DNA of 64,000 nucleotides, from assembly GCA_014871385.1 (NCBI GenBank), contig CM026424.1:3909131-3973130 (forward strand), read 5' to 3'. The notes under the pieces are model-generated. The model searched no databases, had not been told where the DNA came from, and was given only the letters and a program-made list of their open reading frames with translations. The DNA comes from Ceratodon purpureus (Eukaryota > Streptophyta > Bryopsida > Pseudoditrichales > Ditrichaceae). A program made the position numbers and the translations under genes. Positions 34,825 to 48,100 of the stretch are shown here, in pieces. Numbering within the stretch: position 1 is the first letter of the stretch; each line of letters starts with the position of its first letter.

Positions 34825-36257
34825 TCGGTTCACCTGTCCACTTGGTGGATGCCTATACAGCTCTCGGTATTGCAAAACTCAGTTACAGTCAATGAACACA
34901 ATTACAAGCCACCTATTATCCACTAATTTGAGAAATGATAATCACTGCTAAAACCTAAATTCACTCTCGAGAATTTTGGCTCCGATCGTGTTTGATGTTC
35001 GTCTGCAAGTCCTGGTTTCAAGCTCCTGAAACAATGCATGATGCAGCACGTAATACCATGTCAGCAGAAACTAAGAGAAGGGCACTGACACCAATCTGAG
35101 CATAATTTTCTCTCCACTATGGGATGCAAAATATACGCCTTTGGTGCAGTTGGTTAGGGCTTCTCCAAAAACGCCTTATTCACGACATCCTAAGAGTTGA
35201 TTGGTACTTACACTTCCCCTGTTATTGCTCAAATCAGCCACCTATCCCCTGAATTAAGCACCTTTCACGGCTGCCAGATCAGAACGACCGAAAGAGCTTT
35301 TGCAAAGAGCTAAATAGCTGTTTAGTTCCTTGTAACAGTGAGAACATGATGAGATGCATAATTATGACAATAAGGGCAAGAGATGGAAATTTGAGATTTC
35401 ATACCAGTTACGGAACGTAACTACTGTTGCGCTGGAGATGGCATTTCCACAATTGTCTCATCCCTTTCGTCACCGCGGTGATGGACACCTAGGTAGTGAC
35501 TAATCGGAGAAACCCGAAGGAGCGATCCTCTTACGAACGCCTAAGGCCGGGGGAAATCATGAAGTGGTGTGTGATACAGCAATCTCGGAGTGCAAAATCC
35601 CCCCTCAAACCCAATAAGCCCTGCATCCCTCCAGTTCCAAGATCTCAGTAGAACCCACACTCTTTCGTGCCACAGTACTGGTAATACTCACGAATTCTTC
35701 AGCACTGATCACATAATCTCAGTGGTATAAGTGTCACTTCCGGATGCAAATCCTTAGTATATAAGAAGCCTCGACATCGACATGAATTGCCTTCAATTCA
35801 CTCTCAAAGCACGTGACTGAATGTGAAAATAATTAGAATCCTCTTGCAACTTAAGCGTGACGACTTCTGGGCTGCCGACTTCGCTATGGTGTGCAGGAAT
35901 TTCAATGAACGGGCTCTTTTCTAAGCCCGAGATTTGCACCAACTTGTGATTTACACGGTAGATTCGAAGCCAATCTCCTTGGGAAGGTAATGTAGTGATC
36001 AACACACCTATGGAAGATTTTCTCTCTTGAACTCATCTTGAAAGCTTGGCATCAGATATTGACAGCATCTGATGCTTTCGGACCTGCTCATCAAAATGTG
36101 TGGGAACATTGCACCATTAGTCAGAGACCTGGTGATCAATTGGCTCATGTGATGTGAATCCTCATCCGGAGAGTTCACAAGGAACAAAGCCCCAGGTTCT
36201 TCTGAGCTTCACCTCTCGTGTTGTCCCTGCGTGTGCAGACTCACAACAAACCTAAGA
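34825..36257. promoter_or_regulatory. Divergent promoter region, DNAAF11 / XS gene
   Basis: These 1.4 kb lie between two start codons pointing apart. No ORF with coding character was found. It should contain both promoters and 5' UTRs. Confidence 0.5.
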
Positions 36258-39026
36258 ATGGACCACAAGCGAGGATACGACTACCTTGAGGACCAAGCCG
36301 TCCCATCGCCCACCAAGCGTCTGAAGGATTTGTCACACCATCGCGACTACCCTTCTGTGACTCAAGACTCCCACAGTAGCAGACCAGGGCCGCAATTAGG
36401 AGAAAGGTACAATGCCCAAGTCAATAGGAGCCAATACAAGACGCAGATCCAGTATGGCTGCCCACAAGTCTGCCATGGCCGACAAACCCAGCCGGTGCAC
36501 GCTCCGGAAGCAACTCCTGTCAAGGTGGAGATCCCGACCAACAAACTTCCCACTCGCCCAGTTTGGATTGGCGGACAGAGAGGGTCGGACTTGGAAAAGA
36601 AAATGGAGGAAGTTGCGTACCACAGCATGCTGCCAGTCGTCAAGAAGGTAACCGGGCCAATGTCTCGCTCTGCAGCTGAGTTCTAGGATTGTAGAAGAGA
36701 ATGCTAACTCTATCTGCATCATGTGATGGAGAATACGGTCAGGAATTGGAGAAATGGGCGTTCTTCAGCAACCGAGCTCCCAAGCGGGTGCCGACCGCGG
36801 ACGCTAGCTCCGACGACCCAGACGATGAGACAACGTGCGCCGTGTGCAGAAATCCGAGGAAGTTCAAGGGATGGGACGCGCTCCTCATCCATGCTCAGAA
36901 GTACAGCAAGCAGATGCCATGGCAGCACCGTGGCTACCACCGTGCGCTCCAGGAAGCGCTCTTCGAGAGGAAGGTCGCGGATCACAAGCAAGCTGCCTCG
37001 GCAGATGAGGCTAGTACTCCTTCATCCGCCCCTGGAAAGTCCTGTGGAAAACCCTGCGCGGACATCACGCACAAAATGGATGCGGAGCACTTGAAGCAAA
37101 CGGCAGTGAAGAACGCGAATTGGAGACCCGACATCCTGATCGTCGAAAACGAAGAGTTTAACGAAGTGGGCTACATCTTGAAGAAGCAGCAAGAGCTCGA
37201 TCAGCAGCAAGGTGGGCAGAAACCACAGTTGCGAGAGATTCTGGCAGTTTACACAAACGGCGACGGCAATGACGAGCAACGGCATGTGTTCGTGTTTCCA
37301 GCTTCCAAGGTGGGCCTAGATCTCTACCAGCTTATAAGGTATTCCATTGATTGAATTCCACAGGGAAAGAGAGATAGACAACCGCTCTAGTTGAAATACT
37401 ACACTTGAAGACGGTGAATTGGATTCTTCTTCATTGGCGACCTTGCAATCAACAGGTGGGCTATGTCGGCGAGACGGAAGTCAACAGCTTCCGCCAGAGC
37501 GATGCACCGAAGAAGGAGAATCTTTCCTGGCAGTTGGAAGAGACCCATGCTGCGGAGATGGAAGTCAGCGATGTGCCTCGGATTTCTTCAGAGATGGTGT
37601 CCAGCTCCAATTGCATGACGAGGTTGAAGCAAACCTCTCAACAGTTGTCTCCTTCAGTGAATCGAAGCTGAATCTGCTTTGAATTCTAACGAAGTATGCT
37701 GCACTGCGTTGTGTTTGTGCATCAGTGACGTTGCGAGGTGTGAGTCCTTGAAGGAAGCCCTCGGCCTCCAGCTGACGCTCGACGACCCGGACGACACGCC
37801 AGGCAAGAAGCTGTTCGATCTAGAGCAGATTCATCGCGCGAGCTCCGTTGTGGACCGGTGGACTGAGAACTTCAAATCCTCCGAGAAGCGCTTCGAAATG
37901 CAACGCGTCTTCCGCGACTCCCCTGAGGTCAGGTGCTCTCCATCTCAAGCTCGAACCTGAACCCTGAGAGCTCCATCACGAAATGGGATTCTCCTCAAGG
38001 AAAAAACTGAACAACACATCGCCTCCCATAATTGTGTCACGCAGCTGGTTGCAATCGACGAGGGCTTCCGCGCGGACCTGAAACGGATCCGGACCTACTC
38101 CCCAGGATGCAAGCGGAAGATCAAGGAGCACATGTCGGAGATCGAAGATCGCTTCCGGGAAGATCACCTCATGTGGCTCCAGCAAGTGGAGGAAGTGCGG
38201 GAGCAGTTCCAAGAGCTTGCCGACGACATGCAACACCAAGAGTAACAAAACTCCTCTACACTCTCCATCTCTCACTCCCACGCATCCATTCAACCTCCTA
38301 CCAATCTAAGTTCAGTGAGATCACAAACCTCACACTGCATGTGGATCCCCATCAACAGTGCTCGCGACAAATTCTCTGCGATGCGGGCAGAACTGGAGAT
38401 GTCGAAGCGGATGTGGAAGCAAGAGCAGGAAGAGCAGCACGCAGCGCTCCGAGAAGCGCGAGCCAAAGCCATCCTCGTTGTCCGGCGCCGCAAAGCCAAG
38501 GTAGGCTGCGAAATATGCAGTGCTCAAAACGATGCACCTGTGACATCGTTTTAGAATGTGCAAGCATTGAATTATTTCATGGACGTGGATGGTGGTTGCA
38601 TGGATTGCTTGCTTGCAGCAACGTCAAGAGAGGGCGCAGATGATGCAGCTGTGGATGGAGGATGCCAAGCTGTTCAAGCAGGAGAGCACCATGGCGAAGG
38701 AGGAGCGGCGGCGGTTGGAGAAGATTCACGGCAAGGTGCACGACAGAGCCAAACAAGCCAGGTACGTCTTCAATGTTTTCCTTCGCCATCGCCAGGACTG
38801 AATCACAGCTTCTGTCACGAGATAAAAAAAAACAGAGAGACTCTTGATGGATTTGTGAATTGCCAGATGATTCTTTACTGACTGGTTGCGGATTTTGGGG
38901 TAGTTTCTGGGATTGAGATGGTTTCTTACGGATTTGTGAAATGGGGGCTGCAGGAAAGACTGTCCAGTTTGCATGGAGAGTTTTCGCGTTGAAACTCAGC
39001 TGGTGAAGTCTTATATCCAGCCATAG
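36258..39026 (+). CDS. XS-domain, zinc-finger and coiled-coil protein (SGS3/FDM-like)
   Basis: Eight exons: 36258-36647, 36743-37309, 37456-37622, 37726-37927, 38045-38241, 38359-38500, 38619-38761, 38954-39026. Phases close, giving 626 aa, close to the length of SGS3. A basic N-terminal region precedes a zf-XS-like finger (Cys162, Cys165, His180, His192). The XS domain runs from NWRPDILIVEN (256-266) to HVFVFPASKVGYVGE, the last joined across an intron. A long charged coiled coil follows, then a short tail with CPVCMES (606-612), part of a RING-like knuckle. Relatives bind double-stranded RNA in small-RNA pathways (SGS3 with RDR6; FDM/IDN2 in RNA-directed DNA methylation). The group is inferred from domain order; I cannot say which subgroup. 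The donor ending exon 3 is the least certain; 37,598 would also keep the frame. An upstream in-frame ATG exists at 36,231. Confidence 0.72.
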
Positions 39027-39085
39027 TTCTGGTTAGATACCTGATAAGAGTTCTGGTTAGATAGCTGATAAGAGTTCTAGTTAGG
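39025..39085. repeat. 24-bp tandem repeat at the XS gene stop codon
   Basis: The unit AGTTCTGGTTAGATAC plus CTGATAAG occurs twice with one change and then partially a third time. The first copy begins inside the stop codon, so it forms the start of the 3' UTR. Confidence 0.85.
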
Positions 39086-39939
39086 ATTCTGACTGAAGGT
39101 TTTTGTAAGAAAATAGTTGCCACAGATGATTTTGAAGGGTGCAACTCTATGCAATTCTTGTTTCCTGGTTAGAAAGCTTTCGTTTACTCTATCTAGCCAA
39201 GGTGTGGACTATCCCAAAAACTGCTATTCCTTCGGTGCATCTCAGTCACCTTTCAGGACCACAAAAACGTCACAAAAGTTCACTCCTCTTGCTCCTTTTG
39301 AAATCCAAGGTTTCTGGAAAACAAAAATTCCAGTTTTTATGAGTGAAACAAGAGTGACCCAGTTCGAAAGGCAAATGCGGAAGTCACACTAATTACAAGT
39401 ATCTGAAATGGTGGAATGTAGCAGAGCCAATATTATATCAAAAATGCAAAACACGTCACACATGTCGGAGAACGAGAATTGGGGGGTAGTCAGTGGTTGA
39501 AGATGTACGAACAGGGCGTGGTTTTACTTGGATAAATTCATCATTCCAATCATCACCACCTTCCATGTACACCTCTAACATAGAATTGTACTGTACTATG
39601 GAGAGAGACCAGATACAAAACCTGCGCAACTCCCCTACCTTATATCCTACAACACCTTAAAAAAATAAGCAAAAGTCACTCCTATCAGCACTATGTTTCC
39701 TGAATTTAGGAAGGGTTCTGGACCTAAAAACTAAACTTGTCAAGACGACTAATCTAGAATCACGCTAGTCCCAAGTGATACAAGATCCTGTGATTACCTA
39801 CCGGTATTGTCGCTGGCATGAATAAATTGGTACACACTGTACAGAACAACGGCACTGAGGGTATATGAGAATGGCTCATTCTATACAGCTCAGAGTTAGG
39901 TTGGCATCAAAACATGTCCAATAGAGGACGAAAACTGTA
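39086..39939. other. Convergent 3' intergenic region
   Basis: The 3' UTRs of the XS gene and the UGT80 gene meet here. I see no ORF or repeat that warrants a gene call. Confidence 0.55.
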
Positions 39940-42900
39940 CTAATGATGTATTATAGATTTGCATTTCCTCTTTATCCTGAAAAATATTCCCTGGTGTCTA
40001 TGCTGGTGCTGAAGGTCTTCCAAAGGCGTATCAACCGAAATATTTGGTAGCTCTTTGTGAATATGCTTGTGAAACGCATTCACTGCCCCCTGAATCCCAT
40101 CTTCTTTCTCCATGGCTTTAGCCAATTCCAAGGCTGATTCCTTGACCTGGGAATCAGGAATGTATAAAAATGTCATGTAAAATTTTCAAAAGTTTCAAAG
40201 AGTGGTCATTGACCAAAAATCTGACTGAGTTTCTGGTCAATAAACTGCAAGAGTTTGTGAACAGATACAATTCGGAAAAATGCAACAGGTGAAATACAGA
40301 TACACTTAGGATATCAATGAGATCCATAAAGGAGACCGCAGACTTACAGAAGGATCAAGCATGAACTCGATTGCGCTAACAAGCTTATCCAAGTCAAAAT
40401 GTTTGACCGGAATAGGAGCTGGTCCTACGCCCTTTTCTCGTACACGCTCACCCCAAAACGGTTGATCTCCAAAGAATGGAACAATTGTTGTTGGACACTG
40501 AAATAAACAATTGAACAGCACTTCTGTTTACGACTAGACAAGGGCCAAACTCAAATATCTTGGCAATTTCTCGTTCCTCGTTAGAATTTCCCTGGTTACA
40601 GCCAGCATATCCCTATTCTCTCTGTTCGTTATCAGAACATCGAAGCAAATTGAGAATCAAGGTGAGGAATTACAAACAAACAAATCAACGGTCAATACAA
40701 TGATCAGAAATCTTACAGCAGCCTTGAGGCCAGCAGCAGTGGTTCCCGCACCACCATGATGAACCTGCCAGCAATGCAAAATTACTACTCATCAACAGCA
40801 GAAAACTTCTATTCTCTAAGTTTCTTTCAAGGAAACATGCAAAGGCCTGTTTCCTTAACTGTATCTGTCCTTAGAACTGTACATATAGCAACCAAAAGAA
40901 CATTGTTGTACTCGTTCTCCCAGAAGAAAAATCAAAAAATCCCAAGTAATGAAGACACGTACAACTGCAGCACATCGAGGAAATAACCAGTCATGCGGGC
41001 AGTCCGACAGAAGATAAACATTGTCTGGCGCAGGCCCGGGCACTGCAAGTCAGAAATTTACAAAAATCAGTGAAATTCCCTTTGTAGAAATGCATACAAA
41101 ATACCAAAGAAATTAAGAGAGAATAGTTTCTACGCAAAACCCTACACATACTGTCAATGGTGAAACATCGTGCACCCATATTAATTGCAGGTTTTGTCAA
41201 TAAACATGGGTGCACGATGTTATTAGGGAAGCCAGAAGCCTAGTGTAGGAACCAGAGGTGAACAAACTTTTTGCTTACGTTCAACCTCTTTCCCAAAATC
41301 TGATTCTCATGCTCATAATAAATGTAGTGATTTAAATTACTTGCGCGGTTTTGTTTATGGAATATGCAGTATCCATCAGATTCAATTTACATCACGCCCA
41401 AAAGCACCACAAAGTAAACAGACATGTGTACAAATTATGTACAAGGGCAGATCTCTAGAAATTCGCCTTATCTAACATGGGTAAACTACAAAGTTACATC
41501 TGCTTATTTTAAACATGCAACGAGAGTGAGATTCGAAGTGGATTCAACACGCAACAATGTTTCAAAAACCAGGCAAAAGTTTAAAAGATAGTACTCACAG
41601 TTTCCAATTCCACCCCATCCTCTGCCAATGATACCTCTTTGTCCAGTTTTGTTCAGCGCTTCAATAATGACTTTTGTCATGCCTTCAGGATCTTCTACTG
41701 GCTGTAATAAAGAGGAAAATTAAAAATCAAGAAGAGATGCTGGGAAGATTACAGTAAAATCTATTGAAGCTATGTGGTTTAACATCACTACTCCAGAAAC
41801 TAATAGCAATCAAAAATGGACCAGAAAGCAACATAGTGGATCAAAACATCAATAATGCGGCAGATGTGGACAACAATCATAGCCTACAAACGTAACACAG
41901 CCTTTAATACTTCCGACATAGAGACCACGAAAATATATACAGCCATTGTATTCACATAAGAAAGTTATGAATATTGTAATGAGCTCTATTGCGATGAAGA
42001 ACTTACGAGACTGCCAAATCCTATATAAATTGGAGGTGGACCAGCATTCAACCAATTCGCCAGAGCCTCAGGAGGCTTGTAGTTTGACGCAAGGTTCAGA
42101 AAGCAGAATCCCACCACATCCACAAGTGGTCCCCAATCTGTAAAGAGATATACGATCGTAAGAACCCTGATAATTTCAGTGGAAGGTTAACGACAAAAAC
42201 TACAAAGCTCAACATTCAGTCAGAGCATAACATATATCTACTTCCAATCTGCAACATGCATATCAGAACAATCAATGTTAAATTTTCAAAAGCATATATC
42301 AGTTGCTAAAATCAACAAAAAAACTACCTTTCGGTTTAGGAACAAGATGCGGACTCCATATGTATCCCGTCGGTAAGTCGGAGATAGAGCCTTGAGAACC
42401 ACTCAAGTACGTAATGGGCCGTAGCTTCAGATACTTCTTACGAAAGCTGTTGATGATTCCTCGGATTCCCAACCAGATCAACGAATCTACCACTTGATAT
42501 GACAGCTGTCATGCAAGTCAATTATCAATATCCGCCGTTCATGTTTCTCTCCCTTTTCCAAGGTAAAAAGATGATAACTGTGAATCACTTATCACGCTTC
42601 TCGTATTCAACTAAACTAGGATCACCAACACAACTGCAAGCAGGAACATATGTAAGAGCGATGCAAACACTGAAACAATACTGTTCCCTCGTTCAGCAGA
42701 ACCAGTACTGGTAACTTACTCGATTCCCGCCAGGCTGTCTCGATCGAGAGAGAGGATGTGGAAATGCACTTGTTGCCCTGTGTGTAGCAATCGTTCAAAA
42801 CAACATTTCAGTAGAGGAACAACTAATTAAGATACCACCTCAAACAGACAAAAGTTTGACAAAGAATGGAGAATGTGCCAATTACTTACGTCCATGGCAT

Positions 42901-45900
42901 TGTGAAAAATATGTGAAGTGGCACCTTGAGAAATTCTGCGACATGAACATGCCCTGCACAGCCCGGTTATCACGTGAGAAATGTTACTGCCAAAGAAACC
43001 TCTTCACACCAACAACATAAACTTTATGCAATTGAAGAAGCTTTAAGATCTTTTAAACTACCCACTGAGAATTAATAACCTCATCGAGGGAATTCATAAA
43101 GAAACTGCTTCTAATTACGCAAATAATAACATTAAAATATTATAAACAAATAAATAACGAAACTGTACCATATGCAGGAGGATTGGCAATAATTGCATGA
43201 GGACGAAAGGGAACGCCAGAATCCGAATCCGGCTTAATGCAAGCATCCAGGAGGGAGTATACAATAGACTTAATTTGTTTTCGCTGCACTGAAATCTCGG
43301 AAGGTCCAGAGGGCAAGAAGCCTTTGTTTTTAACCATATCTGTCAACACAAGGACGTAGATCAATAATGTTAAGAACTGGAAAGCTAACAAATTAGAACT
43401 TGCGCAGTAGGATAATCCATATACTCACTGTTAATACAGTACGCCGCGCAACCTGTTTTTTCGAATGAATTCATTTGTTCTATTCTAAAATGCCACCGCA
43501 ACTGCACACATGCATGACCTTAAAAAGGATAGGTACAAATGCCGATTGTAGCCTTGTTAGGTTAAAAGCAGGCATTACGTCGACAAATCCAGGTCTGTAA
43601 TAAAGATTTCATACATAAAAGGCTTGACTTACAGTTTCCAGCGCATCTACAATAGCCTCAATAATTAGTCCATAATAGACTAAGAGGGAAGTGGTTCCAT
43701 TCTTGTTCGGTAAATGGTTCAGCTTAAGCCCTTTTAACAAGTTTCAGTCTAAATTGTTGTCAATATTCTCATTGTTCCTCGGAGCTTTATAAAAATTTGC
43801 ATTAATTTGTTGTTCTTTCGTTCTCAAACATTTTCAAGAGCAGAAAGAAAACCTACATTCAGCAAGGACCTTCGGGTCTCCTCCTAGAGGATAGAATTCC
43901 AATCCCTCTTTCTTCACAAAATCCCGGAAGTTGGCATGTGATGCTAATCGTACTTGGTGACCATATTCCTGCAGCAACAGTATCAGGACAAATATTTAGC
44001 TTCGAGTCCTACCAAAATCTAGACTATTGATCAGTTCTACCCTGCGGACACATGATAGGTAACTTTGCGTCACACATTGTTCCGAATGCTAAAACAGGAT
44101 CACAAGAACACAGAAGAGGAGTTTAGACAGACAGATTGAGCACCAAAAAGAGAAACAAAAACCCAGATTTGTCCATGTAATCAACCTGTAATTTTTTGCC
44201 GATGGCAATAAAAGGCTGAACATCACCACGTGTGCCAACAATGAGCATGACTATTTTAAGAGGAGGTATTGGTTTTTGATCAAACTCTTCGTCTCCCTCC
44301 CATTCTTCCGCTATTCCATGATCGCTTTCCTCTTCATCCATAACATGTTCTCCAAAAAGATCCCTCGCGAGTCGGCCACTACGAGCAAGGTCAAATTCCA
44401 CTCCCCCGTCTGTTTGAATATTGGCAAACTGTTTCATGAGCTTTTTCTGTCACAGTAGATAAGATATAATTTTGTTAGAAAAAAGACCTCAACCGTACCA
44501 TCACTTAATACGAATAAAACCAGCGACAAAGGAGATCGACAAAGAGTGTGTAAAAAGACCTTTTTCCGATCTGACAACTTGGCTTCAGCAACCACTCGAA
44601 CATTCGCGTTATCGATGTTCTTTTGAATTCTTCTCTTCTCTGTAGTGGAATGTGTCAATTGAGCGTGCAGCTTCATTTGATCTGGATAATTCGCTACCGG
44701 CATTGATGTTGCTCTAGGCATTTGATCTGAACACCAAAACTCGAAGCTCAAAACAAATATATCATACAACAACAATTCTGACAAGTTGTTATAAATTCCC
44801 GTGTGGTTTTAAATCTGATATTCTGTGACGGTTGTACTTGTTGATGGAAGTTACTGTTGAATTGAATAAATGAATTTGTAGTGATTTCAAAAACCGATGA
44901 CAAACGATTTTCAAGAAAATTCATGTGAACTATTTCGAAAGGAAAAGAGAAATGCAAAAAGCAAGTTTCAGAGATACCAGCATAACACTGATACACGGAG
45001 GAGCATCAAGAAATCGAAGATTCAAGGTCAAAGCCATGTCAAAGGCAGTGAGCCAAACGTATGCTAGCGCAACAGCTTAAAATTCAAAAATGGGAAATGC
45101 TCACCTTTCACCGGAGTTCCAATGTCGGGGTTGATGTGGTTGCTGAGGTTGCTGTGGTTGCTCTCCTCGAAAGCTCGTGGTGTTAGTGGGGGAGTTTTGA
45201 TAGCTGTAACTTCTTCTGCAATATCTTCAGGCGCAGTAGTAGCAGAAACAGTAGAGGGCATCCAAACAGGAAGCGATTGGGTTGCCTGAAGCGTCGTTCG
45301 TGCTTCCTCAATTGGAGGCCTATGATCACTTGCTGGCTATATAATGCAGATGCATGATCGGTTTAGTACAAGAATTTCCATTGGACTCTCTAAGTCAAAC
45401 TACTTAAAAGTATAACAGAAGGAGCTCAACATATCATACTAGCATACACAAGATAAAGGGCCTGAACCAACTGCAATCATAGCACATCAAAACAAGTGAT
45501 CGAATAGCAAAGAAGTAACTGCCAACTCCTGAAAGAAGAAATCGAGCAGAAAGTACCTTCGAATCGAAGAACGGGGAATGCAATGAAAAGGGCTGAGGTT
45601 CCCGATGCTGTTCAATGTCACCTAATGCAACTGGTAAATGAGGTTCACTATGCGTTGCAGTAACTTTTGAGTAATCCTTCAACTTGGGACCCAGAGGCGG
45701 TTTTCCTCCAGGCACCAGACCGCCTTTAACATTCACATTATTAAGCACTGGATCGTGTGTAAAACCCTTGGAAAGATCTGGCCTGATCGAGCGCAATATC
45801 CGATATATGTTAAAGTGACTCAGACGGAGAAGGACACATAAAATGCTAGACAGTGCCAAAATTCTCACCATCCCTTCGTAGAAATATCAAATAAGGCTAT

Positions 45901-46359
45901 ATTAAACAAAAAACCAATCAGCGATTGAAAATGACAACATGATCATCACTTTGACGAGTCTATAATTAACTTAAGAATTATGATGACAAACCTGGTTGAG
46001 GTAGGCGATGGAATTCCATTCCCAAGTGGGGTTTCTTTGGGCGCGATTTGTGTGGGTCTGTCACGACCAGGCCATGTCATTGCATCCCCGACATCCATCG
46101 AACTAGCTTCAGAAAGAAGACCCCGTTCTGTACTGTCCTCAGACAAAAGCGCGGACAAAATCCCTGAACTCCCATTATTCTGGCCAGGGCCAGCGTTGGC
46201 GGCTAAACTCGGCAGAACCTCTGGAGGTATCTGAGTGGGAAATGTGGTTTGAAGCGGAACCTGTGGGCTGTTAGGGAACGGCTTCGAAGTAGTAGACGAT
46301 GCGCCCGGAGGCACGTAGGAGCCGACTGCTGCTGTTCCATCTTCTCCAGGCATCGTCAT
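39940..46359 (-). CDS. UGT80: Sterol 3-beta-glucosyltransferase (UGT80 family)
   Basis: Sixteen exons: 46359-45992, 45782-45557, 45336-45105, 44726-44560, 44446-44186, 43968-43857, 43339-43169, 42953-42890, 42777-42720, 42505-42328, 42137-42007, 41701-41599, 41042-40963, 40764-40717, 40497-40348, 40146-39940. Phases close, giving 851 aa. It transfers glucose from UDP-glucose to the 3-OH of membrane sterols, making steryl glucosides. Seen: GTRGDVQPF (402-410), the GT28-type N-terminal signature; MVKNKGFLPSGPSEI; IIANPPAYGHVHVAE; SPHLVPKPKDWGP; and the UDP-sugar box HHGGAGTT (719-726) followed by VPFFGDQPFWGERV. There is no PH or GRAM domain, as in plants and unlike fungal Atg26. The N-terminal 400 residues, Pro/Ser-rich and disordered-looking, are longer than in most plant members. 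Met at 46,353 is an alternative start. Confidence 0.95.
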
Positions 46360-48100
46360 AATGTATAAACTCACGCTGACTTGAAGAAGCTAAACGAACG
46401 AGTACGGAATTAATTTCAAGCCCAAAGACGTAAATCAACTCCTCCTAATGTTGATGATTATCCCCTTGCTGTAAGCTCATTGTCTGCACCCCGGAAAACA
46501 GTCTTTGGTTCAGCCATGCAAAACTACACTCTGAAAAGTTGAATTCTTCTTAACTGCTACATGAATATCCAATCCAGCAAAACTATAGCCAGCGGATCTT
46601 CTCCCTGGTATCAAGCTTCAATAAGAGAAATAACAATCATATTTCCAACCAAGATCTCCTTCTGAGACAGGAAATGGGAATCCAGATTACAGCATCCCGT
46701 GGCAATCAACTGTTTCGATTAAAGTACTGATGAATGTCAAAAGCAGGTAAGGTTTTCCTAAATAAACAATCCTAATCATACACTTCTTGAGCTCGTTTGC
46801 TAACACAATAATCTCAGTGACGGACCCTAAACCTGATCAGTAACAACTAAACATTCCAGCCGCAAATTCACAGTCTACCTTGAAATTCAATAATAATAAA
46901 ATTTTAAAAAAAAATTAAAAAACTCAAAAAAACGTACAGAACAACTCATATTCCTTTACAACCATCCCCTCACCAAACTTCATTCTAAGTACTGTCTCAC
47001 CTGAACAGATATTAGGCAGTCACCTACTTATCAAGCCCGAGTGTGCCCTAAATCACGCATTTGCAAATACTCGCTACGCAACAGTGCCATAAACCTCCCA
47101 GTCACCTACAAACTGATGTCAAACGAAGAGAACTAACAAGCTGAACGCCGTGGACTAATGCACCAAAAATAAATAAATCAATAAATCAAAAATCGAAACC
47201 AAAAATGAAGGAAATAAATAAATCGCACATCATCGTTGGCACTGAGATCGACTGTCCCGATCGACCACCTGGTCCAATAAACAATAAAAAGAAAGAAAAT
47301 ACTCGCCAAGTCTAAACTCCACCTCACCTCCTCCCGAGCGAAACCAGAGGAAGCCAATCAATGTAGAGCAAAGGGCGAAAAAACCAGGAAAACTCGGGAG
47401 GCTAACTCAGTCACCTCAGACTCCACAAGCTGGCAAGAAAGTAGAGAACGCGAAATTTCGAAACAAAGACAAAAAAACAAAAACACTTACCTACAGCGCT
47501 GTAGCTGGCACGAAAGCACGCATCCATGGAAGCACCGCTACATCGTGTCCACCATCGCCACCTGAAGCGCTGCCTGTCGTGGAGAAACCAAGCCCCGGCA
47601 AGAAGGTGAAGAAGAAGTCCTCCACTCCCACGGCGTCTCCACCGTCTCCCTCCCGCCTCTAGCGTCGTCCGCCCACAGCGACTCAAACATACACACACAC
47701 TCTCTCTCTCGCAGCGATTCACGTGACTTAGGTGCAAAACCTAGGAATTCGAAGTGCGTTTGGGAAAATGATGGTGAGTTTCTGAGCCAAAATCCCGCCG
47801 GCGAGGTTACGAGTTCCGCTCGCCTGGCATTCATGAGTGGATGCCAGACTGACTCGCCATTGCCTGCCTCCAACTCCGCCACTGCTGGACCCAAAGCCGC
47901 ACGACAGCGTGGCGAAATCTACCATTTGTGTGGATTAGGGGAGGTCGATGATTCGCGGGCCAGCTTTGGACGCGAATCTACTGTTCACAGAACCGCCCTT
48001 GTCGTAGATTCCAGGTGTTCATTCCAGAGTGCGGGGAGGGTGATGTTGGTTTTTAGGTTCAGTGACGGCTTATAGGGAGTGCCAAGTGGCAGCGAGAGAA
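46360..48100. promoter_or_regulatory. UGT80 upstream region and 5' UTR
   Basis: This interval is AT-rich to about 47,400, then more GC-rich with CT repeats (47,690-47,715). Minus-strand ORFs in 47,400-47,930 overlap in different frames and show no domain. I read the region as promoter and leader of the leftward gene, perhaps with a non-coding first exon. Confidence 0.45.

Noticed and set aside
47411..47925. Minus-strand ORFs upstream of UGT80
   Set aside because: They overlap each other in different frames, lack domains and lie where a promoter and leader are expected.
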